55,098 nt of DNA. Origin: an uncultured Acidimicrobiales bacterium (GTDB taxonomy: Bacteria > Actinomycetota > Acidimicrobiia > Acidimicrobiales > SHLQ01). A program made the translations under genes and the position numbers. Within the stretch, counting starts at the first letter, position 1. Every line of letters starts with the position of its first letter. Below the pieces are notes generated by a model. The model saw only the letters and a program-made list of their open reading frames with translations. It searched no databases and was not told the DNA's origin. Positions 33,432-42,321 of this stretch are shown piece by piece. The stretch covers positions 1 through 55,098 of the forward strand of contig CALHTF010000015.1 of assembly GCA_938038815.1 (NCBI GenBank), given 5' to 3'.

Positions 33432-35945
33432 ATGATCTGGACAATCGGAGAAATCCTCATCCCACTGCTCGCAGCGCTAGCCACCGGCCTTGGCCTTGGC
33501 TACCTCTTCTGGCGCTGGCGCCGTCAGTACGTCAGCGCCGCTGAATGGGATCAGGTCCAAGCCCGTTCCGGCGACTACGCAAAGGCCGAAGGCGAAATTC
33601 GTTCGCTGCGGGGCCGGGCCGAAGGTCTGGGCAACGAAAAGCGTGAACTCGAAGGTCGCCTCTCCGGCCTGACCGGCGAGTTGGGAACGGTGCAAGCCCG
33701 CAACGCCGAACTCGAAGCTGAGCTTTCGACGGTGAAAGGAAGCGTCGGGACCTACGAGGGTCAGATCTCCTCGCTTCGTGGCGACCTCGAAACCGCTACC
33801 GCTCGGGCCAGTGCGGTTGAAACCGACATGTCTGGTGCGAACGCTCGGGTCGCGTCGCTCCAGACCGACCTTGAAGGGGCAAACACCCGGGTCGGTGCTT
33901 TGGAAGCCGAACTCGAAGGAGCCAACGCACGCGCTGCTCAACTCCAAACCGAGATCGAGGGCGCAAACGCCCGAGCCGCCGAGGCACAGAGTGCGCTCGA
34001 AGGCGCCAACGCTCGAGTTAGCTCGCTGCAGGGCGACACCGAAGCCTCGACCGCTCGACTCACCGAGCTGCAGTCGAGCGCCGAGGCAGCTCAAGCACGC
34101 ACCGCCGAACTTGAAGGTGAGCTGAGCAACGCCAACGGTCGCATCAGCGCCCTCGAAGGCGAACTCTCGACTGCCAACGGCCGGGTCGCCAGCCTCGAAA
34201 GCGACCTCGGAGGTCGCGATACCCAGTTGGCGTCATTCGCCTCGCTGCAGGGCGACTTCGACGGAGCGAGCGCTCGCGCTTCGTCGCTCGAAGCCGACCT
34301 GCAAGCCGCCAACGCCAAAGCTGGCGTGCTCGAAGAGGAACTCCGTGGATCAAACGCTCGGGTGGCCGAGATCGAAGGCCAGCTTGGAGACATCGGCCGT
34401 CTGCAAGGTGAGGTCGCCGCTGCCAACAACCGCATCGGGGTCCTCGAAGCTGAGGTAAACGAAGCGAACGAGGCCAAGGCTGCGCTCGAAGGCGCGAACG
34501 CCAAAGTGGCCTCGCTCACCGGAGATCTCACAACCGCCAACGCTCGGGTCAGCGAACTCGAAGGCCAAGTCGGTTCGCTCGGTTCGCTCCAGGGCGACCT
34601 CGATGCAGCCAACGCACGAGCCGAAGCGCTCGCTGGCGAGGTCGCAACAGCCAACAAGCGGGCTTCGGAACTCGAAGCTCAAGCGGGCGCTGCGGATTCC
34701 GTCAAAGCCGATCTAGCAGCGGCGAACGCCAAGGCCGAAGCACTGGCTGGCGAACTGGCCTCGGCCAACGACAAGGCCTCGTCGTTTGAGGCTCAGCTGG
34801 CTCAAGCCGGATCGGCCCAAGCCGACCTCGATGCCGCCAACGCCAAAGCCCAGTCCCTCGCCGGCGATCTGGCAACGGCCAACGGTCGCATAAGCGAACT
34901 CGAAGCCCAAGCTAAGGCAGCGGGTGCGGCCAAGGCCGACGTCGATGCCGCCAACGCCAAAGCCGAATCGCTGGCCAGCGATCTGGCCGCCGCCAACAAA
35001 CGAGCATCAGAACTCGAAGCCCAAGCTAAGGCAGCGGGTGCGGCCAAGGCCGACCTCGACGCAGCGAACGCCAGGGCCAAAGCGCTCGAAGGCGATCTCG
35101 CCGCCGCCAACGCCAAGACAGCCTCGCTCGAAAAAGAGACGGTGCAATTCGCTGCTCTGCAGTCAAGCGCTTCGGACGCCGAAGGCCGGATCAGCAAACT
35201 CGAGAGCGACTTGGCTTCGGCCAACGATCGCACCTCGGCTCTACAACGCGACCTCGATGCGAGCGCCCAGCAGACGACGAAACTGTCGGGCACCGTCGAG
35301 CAGCGCGAGGGGCGAATCGCCGAACTCGAGGCGCAGCTCAAGGCAGCCCAGCAAGCAGAGGCCGACGCCAAGAAGGCCGCGGCAGCAAAGCCAGCACCGG
35401 CGCCGAAGCCCGCAGCGAAGAAGTCGACGCTTGAAGTCATTACCAAAGACAAAGCACCGTCCAAGTCTGAGCGGGATGATCTGAAGTTGATCAGCGGTAT
35501 CGGCCCCCAGATGGAAGAAATGCTCCACGGCGAAGGCATCTACTTCTTCCGCCAACTCGCAGCACTCGACAAAGCAGGAGTCAACGAACTCAACGACCTC
35601 CTGCCCGGCTTCCCCGGCCGCATCGAACGCGACGAATGGGTACGCCAAGCCAAGGGATACGCCGCCGGCAAAACCCCCAAACCAGCCGAACGCAAATCAA
35701 CCCTCGAAGTCATCAGCAAAGACAAAGCACCATCGAAGGCCGAACGCGACGATCTCACCCAGATCAGTGGCGTAGGACCAAAGCTGGAGAAGATGCTGCA
35801 CGGCGAAGGCATCTACTTCTTCCGCCAGGTGGCCGCTCTCGATAAGGCGGGTGTCGCCGAGTTGAACGAGTTGATCCCGGACTTCCCAGGTCGGATCGAA
35901 CGCGACGACTGGGTCAGCCAGGCCAAGAAGCTGCAGAAGAAGTAG
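33432..35945 (+). CDS. Large membrane-anchored coiled-coil protein with two C-terminal H3TH/helix-hairpin-helix-like modules
   Basis: The 837-aa protein starts at ATG 33432 after GGAAAG. One membrane helix (IPLLAALATGLGLGYLFWRW) is at the N terminus. Residues 35-640 are a nearly unbroken coiled coil made of repeated units such as ANARVASLE and ANAKAEALAGELA. A short Lys/Pro/Ala linker leads to two tandem modules of about 77 residues (665-741 and 756-832), each with LISGIGPQMEEMLHGEGIYF-like sequence, matching the predicted H3TH domain of COG3743-type proteins. They are about four-fifths identical, so the duplication is recent. A cytoskeletal scaffold or membrane-nucleoid tether is inferred. 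No catalytic nuclease residues are apparent. Confidence 0.8.
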   Translation: MIWTIGEILIPLLAALATGLGLGYLFWRWRRQYVSAAEWDQVQARSGDYAKAEGEIRSLRGRAEGLGNEKRELEGRLSGLTGELGTVQARNAELEAELSTVKGSVGTYEGQISSLRGDLETATARASAVETDMSGANARVASLQTDLEGANTRVGALEAELEGANARAAQLQTEIEGANARAAEAQSALEGANARVSSLQGDTEASTARLTELQSSAEAAQARTAELEGELSNANGRISALEGELSTANGRVASLESDLGGRDTQLASFASLQGDFDGASARASSLEADLQAANAKAGVLEEELRGSNARVAEIEGQLGDIGRLQGEVAAANNRIGVLEAEVNEANEAKAALEGANAKVASLTGDLTTANARVSELEGQVGSLGSLQGDLDAANARAEALAGEVATANKRASELEAQAGAADSVKADLAAANAKAEALAGELASANDKASSFEAQLAQAGSAQADLDAANAKAQSLAGDLATANGRISELEAQAKAAGAAKADVDAANAKAESLASDLAAANKRASELEAQAKAAGAAKADLDAANARAKALEGDLAAANAKTASLEKETVQFAALQSSASDAEGRISKLESDLASANDRTSALQRDLDASAQQTTKLSGTVEQREGRIAELEAQLKAAQQAEADAKKAAAAKPAPAPKPAAKKSTLEVITKDKAPSKSERDDLKLISGIGPQMEEMLHGEGIYFFRQLAALDKAGVNELNDLLPGFPGRIERDEWVRQAKGYAAGKTPKPAERKSTLEVISKDKAPSKAERDDLTQISGVGPKLEKMLHGEGIYFFRQVAALDKAGVAELNELIPDFPGRIERDDWVSQAKKLQKK
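35424..35654 (+). repeat. First copy of the duplicated C-terminal module (residues 665-741)
   Basis: It begins STLEVITKDKAPSK and ends EWVRQAK. The second copy is at 35697-35927; the DNA is also visibly similar between copies. Confidence 0.85.
35697..35927 (+). repeat. Second copy of the duplicated C-terminal module (residues 756-832)
   Basis: It begins STLEVISKDKAPSK and ends DWVSQAK. About 15 of 77 residues differ from the first copy. Confidence 0.85.
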
Positions 35946-35968
35946 TTCTGGGCAACGAGTAGTTCCTA

Positions 35969-36000
35969 AGCCGGTGGCCGCTTTCGGGTGGCCACCGGTT
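35969..36000 (+). terminator. Terminator after the coiled-coil gene
   Basis: CCGGTGGCC (35971-35979) pairs with GGCCACCGG (35990-35998), extended by one G-U and one A-U pair, 23 bp past the stop. A T-rich stretch (TTCTGGTTTT) follows. Confidence 0.65.
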
Positions 36001-36046
36001 CTGGTTTTGCTGGGTACTCGGTGCGGTAGCGGTGTAGACCAGCACT

Positions 36047-36733
36047 ATGGATCAACCAGGACTCCTCGACGGGCTCACCACGACTCGGGCGATTCGGCGG
36101 TACTCCGACAAACCAGTCACCGACGAACAACTTGCAACCATTTTGTTCGCGGCGTCGCGGGCGCCGTCGGGCTCGAACCGACAGCTGTTTCGCTTTCTGG
36201 TTCTGCGCAACGACGACCATGGGCGACCAGCTCGCGAACTTCTCGGCCGAGCGGCTCAGGAAATGTGGTCGACCAAACGCCGCACCGACAAGTACGACGA
36301 CAACGCGGCGGCCACGTCGCCAAAGGCGCGGATGGCCGCAACCATGGAGCACTACGTCGACAACTTCGCCGATGCCCCGGTGCTGATCTTGCCGTGTCTT
36401 ATTCGCCACCGCGGCCAGAACCCCTACGAGGGCGCATCGGTATATCCGGCGATGCAGAACCTGTTGTTGGGCGCGCGAGCGATAGGGCTCGGCGGGGTGG
36501 TCACCACCTTCCACGCTATGGTCGAACCCGAGCTTCGCGAGCTACTCGAGATTCCCGACGACGTGTTTGTCGCCGCCACGGTGACGCTCGGACACCCGGC
36601 CGGTAACCACGGCCCCGTCCGCCGCCGCCCCCTCAAAGAGCTGGTCTACCAGGGTCACTGGGGAAACGAAGTCGACTGGGCCATCGACCCCGAAGGCACC
36701 CAGTTCACCAGCGCCGGCCCCCCAAAAGGCTAA
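36047..36733 (+). CDS. Nitroreductase family FMN protein
   Basis: The 228-aa protein has the family N terminus TTRAIRRYSDKPVTDEQLATIL, the FMN-contact segment ASRAPSGSNRQLFRFLVLRN, and GASVYPAMQNLLLGARAIGLGG-like sequence near residue 130-150. It probably reduces nitro, quinone or enone-type compounds with NAD(P)H. The C-terminal 30 residues are Pro/Gly-rich. It stands alone, between a terminator and a 51-bp hairpin element. Confidence 0.87.
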   Translation: MDQPGLLDGLTTTRAIRRYSDKPVTDEQLATILFAASRAPSGSNRQLFRFLVLRNDDHGRPARELLGRAAQEMWSTKRRTDKYDDNAAATSPKARMAATMEHYVDNFADAPVLILPCLIRHRGQNPYEGASVYPAMQNLLLGARAIGLGGVVTTFHAMVEPELRELLEIPDDVFVAATVTLGHPAGNHGPVRRRPLKELVYQGHWGNEVDWAIDPEGTQFTSAGPPKG

Positions 36734-36743
36734 CCCCCCCTCC

Positions 36744-36794
36744 CCCGAAATTTTCGCGTTTGAACCGCTCAGAGCGGGTCAAGCGCGATCAGAA
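36744..36794. repeat. 51-bp intergenic hairpin element, copy A
   Basis: It begins CCCGAAATTTTCGCG and ends GCGCGATCAGAA, both identical to copy B at 38550-38600, around a different 24-bp centre. The centre plus CGCG flanks fold into a 15-position stem (36755-36769 with 36773-36787; one A-G mismatch and one G-U pair). It may double as the nitroreductase terminator. Confidence 0.8.
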
Positions 36795-36841
36795 CTGGGG
36801 TTGGTGTGTTGGTTGACCACGTTCGGTGACAAAATGGTCGA

Positions 36842-37972
36842 GTGATCGATGCGAAGCCGCTGAACATTGGACCCCTGGAGGTCTGGCCCCCGGTGGTTCT
36901 CGCGCCCATGGCCGGGGTAACCGATGTTCCGTTTCGGGCGCTGTGTCGCAGTTACGGCGCCGGGCTATACGTCAACCAGATGCTCACCGCCCGAGCGTTG
37001 TGCGAGAAGAACGAACGCACCCTCAAATTGGCCGAGTTCGCCGCCGACGAGTCGCCTCGAAGCGTGCAGCTGTACGGCGTCGACCCGTACTGGACCGCCG
37101 AGGCCACCAAGTGGTTGGTAAACGAGCACGGCGTCGATCACATCGACATGAACTTTGGCTGCCCGGTCAAGAAGGTCACCAAGTGTGGTGGCGGCGGCGC
37201 GCTGCCCGTCAAGCGCAACCACCTGCGGGCCATCATCGCGGCAACGGTGAAGGCGGCGGGCGATATCCCGGTCACGATCAAGATGCGCATCGGGGTCGAC
37301 GACGATCACCACACGTACCTCGACGCCGGACGGATCGCCGAGGAAGAAGGCGTGAAGGCCGTGGCTCTGCATGGCCGCACGGTCGAACAGCTCTACTCAG
37401 GCCAGGCCGACCGGTCGGCCATCGCCGCGCTGAAACAACACGTCACGACAATTCCGGTGCTCGGCAACGGCGATATCTGGGAGGCGCACGACGCCATCGA
37501 GATGATGCAAGAAACCGGCTGCGATGGCGTGGTCATCGGCCGCGGCTGCCTCGGACGACCGTGGCTTTTCCGCGACCTGGTCGACATCTTTGAGGGTCGA
37601 GAGGTCTCGCCGCCACCAACGATGGCCGAGGTTGTTCCGGTCATTCGAGAGCACGCCCGTCTTCTGGTCGAATGGACCGAGACCGAGGTTTCGCTGCGGT
37701 CATTCCGCAAGCACGCGGTTTGGTACCTCACCGGTTTCCCGGTGGGTCCAAAGATCCGCCGTCGTTTGAACGGGGTCACGTCGCTCGCCACCCTCGACGA
37801 AGTGTTGGCCGAGATCGACCCGTCGCTCGAACTGCCGGCCGCCGCGATGCGGATCCCCCGCAGCCACTCCGGCGGACCGAAGGCGGTAACCCTGCCCGAA
37901 GGTTGGCTCGACGACCCGTTCGGCCCGGCCACGATGGGCGCCGATGCTGAGGCGATCGTGTCGGGTGGCTAG
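36842..37972 (+). CDS. dusB: tRNA-dihydrouridine synthase (DusB-type)
   Basis: The 376-aa flavoprotein starts at GTG 36842. It shows LAPMAGVTDVPFRALCRSYG, DMNFGCPVKKVTKCGGGGAL (catalytic Cys in the GCP motif), IPVTIKMRIG, LHGRTVEQLYSG and the FMN phosphate site VIGRGCLGRPWLF. It reduces uridines in the tRNA D-loop with NAD(P)H. The stop overlaps the maf start by 8 nt, giving a dusB-maf pair. Confidence 0.93.
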   Translation: MIDAKPLNIGPLEVWPPVVLAPMAGVTDVPFRALCRSYGAGLYVNQMLTARALCEKNERTLKLAEFAADESPRSVQLYGVDPYWTAEATKWLVNEHGVDHIDMNFGCPVKKVTKCGGGGALPVKRNHLRAIIAATVKAAGDIPVTIKMRIGVDDDHHTYLDAGRIAEEEGVKAVALHGRTVEQLYSGQADRSAIAALKQHVTTIPVLGNGDIWEAHDAIEMMQETGCDGVVIGRGCLGRPWLFRDLVDIFEGREVSPPPTMAEVVPVIREHARLLVEWTETEVSLRSFRKHAVWYLTGFPVGPKIRRRLNGVTSLATLDEVLAEIDPSLELPAAAMRIPRSHSGGPKAVTLPEGWLDDPFGPATMGADAEAIVSGG

Positions 37973-38549
37973 TCCCCCGCTGCTGCTCGCCTCCAATTCG
38001 CCCCGCCGACACGAACTGCTCACCAATGCCGGCGTCGAGTTCGACCTCGTCGACCCCCACGTCGACGAAACCGCGATCGGCGCCGGTCTAACCGACGCCG
38101 TCGAGCTTGTTACGCAGTTGGCGATCGCCAAGGCGATGGCGGTTGAGGTTGCGCCGGACCAACCCGTGCTCGCCGCCGACACGGTGGTGGTGCACGAAGG
38201 CACGATTCTCGGTAAGCCCACGAACCGCAACGATGCCCGGGCCACGCTGCTCGCCATGTCGAACTCACCCATCGAAGTCGTGAGCGCCGTGGCGATTCGC
38301 ACGGCCGACGCCGACCCAACCGTAGAGACCACCACCACAACATTGGCAGTGAAGCCGCTCACCCCGGCACAAGTCCACGCCTATGTCGACACCGGCGCCG
38401 CCGACGACAAAGCGGGCGGACTCGCGGTGCAGGACGCCGCCAGCGAGTTCATCGACCGCATCGACGGTTGTTACACCAACGTCGTCGGCCTACCCATGTG
38501 CTCGGTCGGCCGTCTACTCGACAACCCCACCATCGACTGCCCCCACTAA
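37965..38549 (+). CDS. maf: Maf-like nucleoside triphosphate pyrophosphatase
   Basis: The 194-aa protein starts at GTG 37965 (MASPPLLLASNSPRRHELL). It has the Maf signature LLLASNSPRR, the VLAADTVV motif with the catalytic Asp, GKPTNRNDA and the C-terminal NVVGLPM. It hydrolyses dTTP/UTP or modified nucleotides to monophosphates. An ATG at 37944 is possible but gives an atypical N terminus. Confidence 0.93.
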   Translation: MASPPLLLASNSPRRHELLTNAGVEFDLVDPHVDETAIGAGLTDAVELVTQLAIAKAMAVEVAPDQPVLAADTVVVHEGTILGKPTNRNDARATLLAMSNSPIEVVSAVAIRTADADPTVETTTTTLAVKPLTPAQVHAYVDTGAADDKAGGLAVQDAASEFIDRIDGCYTNVVGLPMCSVGRLLDNPTIDCPH

Positions 38550-38600
38550 CCCGAAATTTTCGCGCTCAGGGGCCTGACCGACCGTCTGGCGCGATCAGAA
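38550..38600. repeat. 51-bp intergenic hairpin element, copy B
   Basis: It has the same 15-bp left and 12-bp right ends as copy A and the same total length, with a different 24-bp centre. The CGCGC/GCGCG arms pair, and the centre adds CAG/CTG with one bulge. It lies between the convergent ends of maf and the AAA+ gene and could terminate both. Confidence 0.8.
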
Positions 38601-38604
38601 ACCT

Positions 38605-40029
38605 CTAATCGCCCAGCGCGACGAGATCGGGGTCGTCGGATTCGGGGATGTGATCGCCGGTGATGGTGGCCAACACTTCATCGGTAACCTCCTGGGTTGC
38701 CTCGATCATCTCGGCCAGCGCTACCGCTTGACGAGCAACCGCGGCTTCAAAGAGGTTCCGGGCTGCTCGACCATTACCGAAGCCTTTGCCTCGGTCGGCC
38801 GCCGCAAAGAAGGCGGCGACCGCTTCTTTGGCGGTGTCGTCGATCTCGAAATGGTTCTTGCGAGCGATGATTTCGAAGATCGCGACGAGGTCCTCGTCGC
38901 CGTAGTCGGGGAAGTTGATCGTCTTGGGGAACCGCGACTTCAAGCCCGGGTTGGCGTCGATCAGTTGGGCCATCTCGTCGGGGTAACCAGCCATGATCAC
39001 CACGATGCTGTCGCGCCGATCCTCAACCAGCTTCACCACCGTGTCGATCGCCTCGCGACCAAAGTCGCGTTCGCCACCGCGCACCAGGGAGTACGCCTCG
39101 TCGATGATGAGTACACCCTCGTCGGCCCGGTTGAACGTTTCGGTGACCTTGGTCGCGGTCTGGCCAACAAAGCCCGCAACCAAACCCGAGCGATCGGTCT
39201 CGACCAGGTGACCACGGTCGACTACACCCAGGGTGCGGTAGATCTGGGCCAACAATCGAGCGACGGTCGTCTTGCCGGTACCCGGGTTGCCGACAAACAC
39301 CAGGTGTCGGCTCGACTCAGAGACTTCGATCCCTCGTTCTTCTCGAAGCTTTTGCACCTGAAGCAAAGCGGCGACGAGCTTTACCTCTCGCTTCACTTCT
39401 TCAAGGCCCACCAACTCGTCGAGTTCGGCGAGCAGTTCGTCGAGTGGGCGTTCGGGCGGCAGATCGAGCGTTGGGTCGATGCCTTGGTCGACATCGCCAA
39501 CCGTGCCCATCGCCGATGCAACGTTCTCGCTGACCCCACCGGACTTGATCGATCGCAACAGCATCGACCGAAACTGTTCGACGGCGCTCAGTTCGAGACG
39601 CGACGTGTACTCGTCGAGGCCGATCACGGTGTGGGCGACCCGCAGCGCTTGCTCGTAGTAGACGCTCGAGTACTGCGAACCACGCTTGTTGTCGGTTTTG
39701 ACCAGGGTCATGAACAGCCCGGTCGGTTCGTCGAGCCACTCCTTCTTGTCGGCCAGCAGCTCGCGTCCTTCGGCGAGAGTCATGTCGTCGGGCAGAGCCT
39801 CGGGCATGTGGCGGCTGAGGGCTTCGATGAATCCCATGACTTCGAGTTCGGAGTGCCGCTCGTCGCAGTCGATAAACGCCGCCGACAGGTTGTGGGCTTC
39901 GGCGATGAGTTTTTGGCGGAGTTCGTCGGCCGAGACAGCGAAGACCTCTTCACGGAGGGGCTCGATGGTGTTACCGAGCCGTTCGAGAAACTGATCGACG
40001 GCGTCGGCGAGTCCTGCGGAGTTCTGCAT
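38605..40029 (-). CDS. CbxX/CfqX-family AAA+ ATPase (EccA-like)
   Basis: The 474-aa protein has an N-terminal helical region of about 190 residues and a C-terminal AAA+ module: LVGLEEVKREVKLVAALLQV, Walker A GNPGTGKTT (about residue 247), Walker B VLIIDEAYS (about 304), the pore-type GFVGQTATK and the sensor IVVIMAGYP. The family includes rubisco activase-like CbbX and type VII secretion EccA. No ESX or rubisco genes are in the window, so the client is unknown. Confidence 0.85.
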   Translation of the reverse strand: MQNSAGLADAVDQFLERLGNTIEPLREEVFAVSADELRQKLIAEAHNLSAAFIDCDERHSELEVMGFIEALSRHMPEALPDDMTLAEGRELLADKKEWLDEPTGLFMTLVKTDNKRGSQYSSVYYEQALRVAHTVIGLDEYTSRLELSAVEQFRSMLLRSIKSGGVSENVASAMGTVGDVDQGIDPTLDLPPERPLDELLAELDELVGLEEVKREVKLVAALLQVQKLREERGIEVSESSRHLVFVGNPGTGKTTVARLLAQIYRTLGVVDRGHLVETDRSGLVAGFVGQTATKVTETFNRADEGVLIIDEAYSLVRGGERDFGREAIDTVVKLVEDRRDSIVVIMAGYPDEMAQLIDANPGLKSRFPKTINFPDYGDEDLVAIFEIIARKNHFEIDDTAKEAVAAFFAAADRGKGFGNGRAARNLFEAAVARQAVALAEMIEATQEVTDEVLATITGDHIPESDDPDLVALGD

Positions 40030-40080
40030 GGGTCTAACGGTAATCGGGCATCACCGAAATGGCGATGTATTCGCCAACCG

Positions 40081-42321
40081 CTACCCCACCGGCTCCATCG
40101 ACGTGACCTGCACCGGCACACCGTTGAGCACACCATTGCCCGATGGCACGTCGATCCGCTGATCGTCGATGAGCTCGTTGAGGTTCGCCCCAACCTGCGC
40201 CCGGGCGATCTCCATTCGAGTGCCCTCGACGTTGTGGCCCCAACCGTGCGGTAAACACACCACGCCAGCCATAAGGTCGTCGGTTACCTCGACCGCAGTC
40301 GACACCGTGCCCGCCGCCGACGACACCTCGACCATCGACCCATCCTCGACCCCCCGAGCAGCAGCATCGGCGGGGTTCATTTGCAGGGCGGTGCGGCTCT
40401 TGCCTTTCACCAACACGTTGATGTTGTGCATCCACGAGTTGTTCGACCGAACGTGGCGACGTCCGATGAGCAACAGTTCGTCGTCGTTGCTTTCGTGGTC
40501 GGCCGTCCGGAATCGGTCGAAGTCGGCGACGATGAGTTCTGGGGCGAGTTCGACCATGCCGGTGGTGGTCTTTAGTGCGTTGGGCAGTCGTTCGATCATC
40601 GGCCCGTAGTCGATCCCGTGCGGGTTCTCGAGCAGCTGAGCGAGCGACAGGCCTCCCGGATTCGATCCGAACCCTTCGCCGAACCGGCCGGTCCGCAGAC
40701 GAAGGTCGATGACCCGTTCGATCGGATCGAGGTCGGCCAACTCGGCAACGATCTCGTCCTTCTCGCGGCCATAAATTGGGCTGTGTTCGGACTTGAGCTC
40801 GCGGTCGACGACCTGACTCAACACTTGTTGGTGCACAAGCTCGGGGTCGGCCTCGGCGCCGAACCCGCCGAGTACCAGCGCGAGCCGGGCCAACACGTCG
40901 GCTTCGTTCAGACCGGTTGCCGGGAACACCGCCGGCGAATAGTTGGTGACCACCCGGATCGCGTTGGCTTCAAAGGCAAAGTCGTAGTGGCTTCGTTCGA
41001 GCGGGCTCAGGCCCGGAAGGATCACGTCGGCGTGTCGGGTGGTTTCGTTGAGATACAGATCGACCGCCACCATGTAGTCGAGGTCGGCAAAGGCGGCATC
41101 GAGTCGTTCGCTGTTCGGGAACGACCGAACTGGGTTGCACGCGATGGTGATCAGGGCCCGCAGCTGCCCTGGGCCTTCGGTTTCGATTTCCTCAGCCAGC
41201 GATGCCGCCGGGAACTCGCCGTTGACCTCGCCGTGCCCGCCGACCCGCGAAGCCCACCGGCCGGTGTCGTAGCCTCGACCGCCCGGAGTTTCGTGATCGA
41301 TACGCACGGTTGCCGGGCTGGCAAACATGGCCCCACCCGGCGAATCGAGGTTGCCGGTAAGCACGTTGATTACGTCGGCCGCCCACGAGGTAAGGGTGCC
41401 GAACTCGACCGTGTGGTTGCCCATCCGTCCATACACCACCGCGGTCGGCGCAGCGGCCAGGTCGGCGGCGATGCGCTCGATGATCGAGGCGTCGATTCCG
41501 GTCGGCCCCTCAGCCTTTTCGGCGGTGAAGCCGGCGACCAACTCGCGAACCTCGTCGACCCCGGCCACCGAATCGGCAAGCCGCCCAATATCGACCAGGT
41601 CGTTCTCGAACAGTTCGTTGATGATCGCCAGCAGGAGATACAGGTCCGAGCCAGGCTTGATGAAGTGATGTTCGCTCGACAGTTCGGCGGTCTCGGTTCG
41701 ACGCGGATCGATCAGTACTACCTGGCCGCCTCGTTCGACAATCGCCTCAATCCGGCCAGGAAAGTCGGGCGCGGTGCACAAGCTGCCGTTCGATGCCGCG
41801 GGGTTGGCTCCGAGCATCAACAGGTAATCGGTCCGGTCGAGGTCGGGCAGCGGGAACATGAGCGGGTTGCCCCACATCAGCCCCGCGGTGAGGTGTTTGG
41901 GCATCTGGTCGACCGTCGAGGCCGAGTAGATGTTGCGAGTCCCGGCGGCATGGATGACCGGGCGGGCGTAGTAACTGCCGACCGTGTTGTGGGTGTTCGG
42001 ATTGCCGAGCACGATGCCGAGCGACTCTCGACCCTTCGCCTCGAGCAACGGCATCAGGTTGGCCTCGATCTCGGCGTACGCCTCGTCCCAGCTGACGTCG
42101 ACCCATTCGCCATCTCGCTTGACCATCGGCGACCGCAGCCGGTCGGGGTCGTTGTGGAGCTGTTTGAGGGTCGAGCCTTTCGGACAGATGAACCCCTTGC
42201 TAAACACATCGTCTTGGTCGCCGCGGATCCGCACGACCTCTTCGCCTTTGGTGGTTATCTCGAGTCCACAGGTCGCTTCACAAAGCGGGCAAGTACGAAA
42301 GTGAGTCTGAGTGTCGGCCAT
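40081..42321 (-). CDS. Molybdopterin (bis-MGD) oxidoreductase with N-terminal [4Fe-4S] domain
   Basis: The 746-aa protein of the DMSO reductase superfamily has an N-terminal Fe4S4 site (Cys11, Cys14, Cys18, Cys46 in CPLCEATC and ICPKG). MGD-binding stretches include LGANPAASNGS, VLIDPRRTETA and a C-terminal molydop-binding domain (HVRSNNSWMHNINVLVKGKS). The region equivalent to the formate dehydrogenase Sec/Cys (residues 127-142) has no Cys: GTRNIYSASTVDQMPK. Ser or Asp may ligate Mo. No signal peptide or partner subunits are present, so it is probably cytoplasmic with unknown substrate. It would depend on the ModABC importer at 1596-4248. Confidence 0.85.
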   Translation of the reverse strand: MADTQTHFRTCPLCEATCGLEITTKGEEVVRIRGDQDDVFSKGFICPKGSTLKQLHNDPDRLRSPMVKRDGEWVDVSWDEAYAEIEANLMPLLEAKGRESLGIVLGNPNTHNTVGSYYARPVIHAAGTRNIYSASTVDQMPKHLTAGLMWGNPLMFPLPDLDRTDYLLMLGANPAASNGSLCTAPDFPGRIEAIVERGGQVVLIDPRRTETAELSSEHHFIKPGSDLYLLLAIINELFENDLVDIGRLADSVAGVDEVRELVAGFTAEKAEGPTGIDASIIERIAADLAAAPTAVVYGRMGNHTVEFGTLTSWAADVINVLTGNLDSPGGAMFASPATVRIDHETPGGRGYDTGRWASRVGGHGEVNGEFPAASLAEEIETEGPGQLRALITIACNPVRSFPNSERLDAAFADLDYMVAVDLYLNETTRHADVILPGLSPLERSHYDFAFEANAIRVVTNYSPAVFPATGLNEADVLARLALVLGGFGAEADPELVHQQVLSQVVDRELKSEHSPIYGREKDEIVAELADLDPIERVIDLRLRTGRFGEGFGSNPGGLSLAQLLENPHGIDYGPMIERLPNALKTTTGMVELAPELIVADFDRFRTADHESNDDELLLIGRRHVRSNNSWMHNINVLVKGKSRTALQMNPADAAARGVEDGSMVEVSSAAGTVSTAVEVTDDLMAGVVCLPHGWGHNVEGTRMEIARAQVGANLNELIDDQRIDVPSGNGVLNGVPVQVTSMEPVG

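Noticed and set aside
38650..40254. A 534-codon plus-strand frame opposite the AAA+ gene
   Set aside because: It is antisense to Walker-motif coding sequence and lacks any protein-like pattern.
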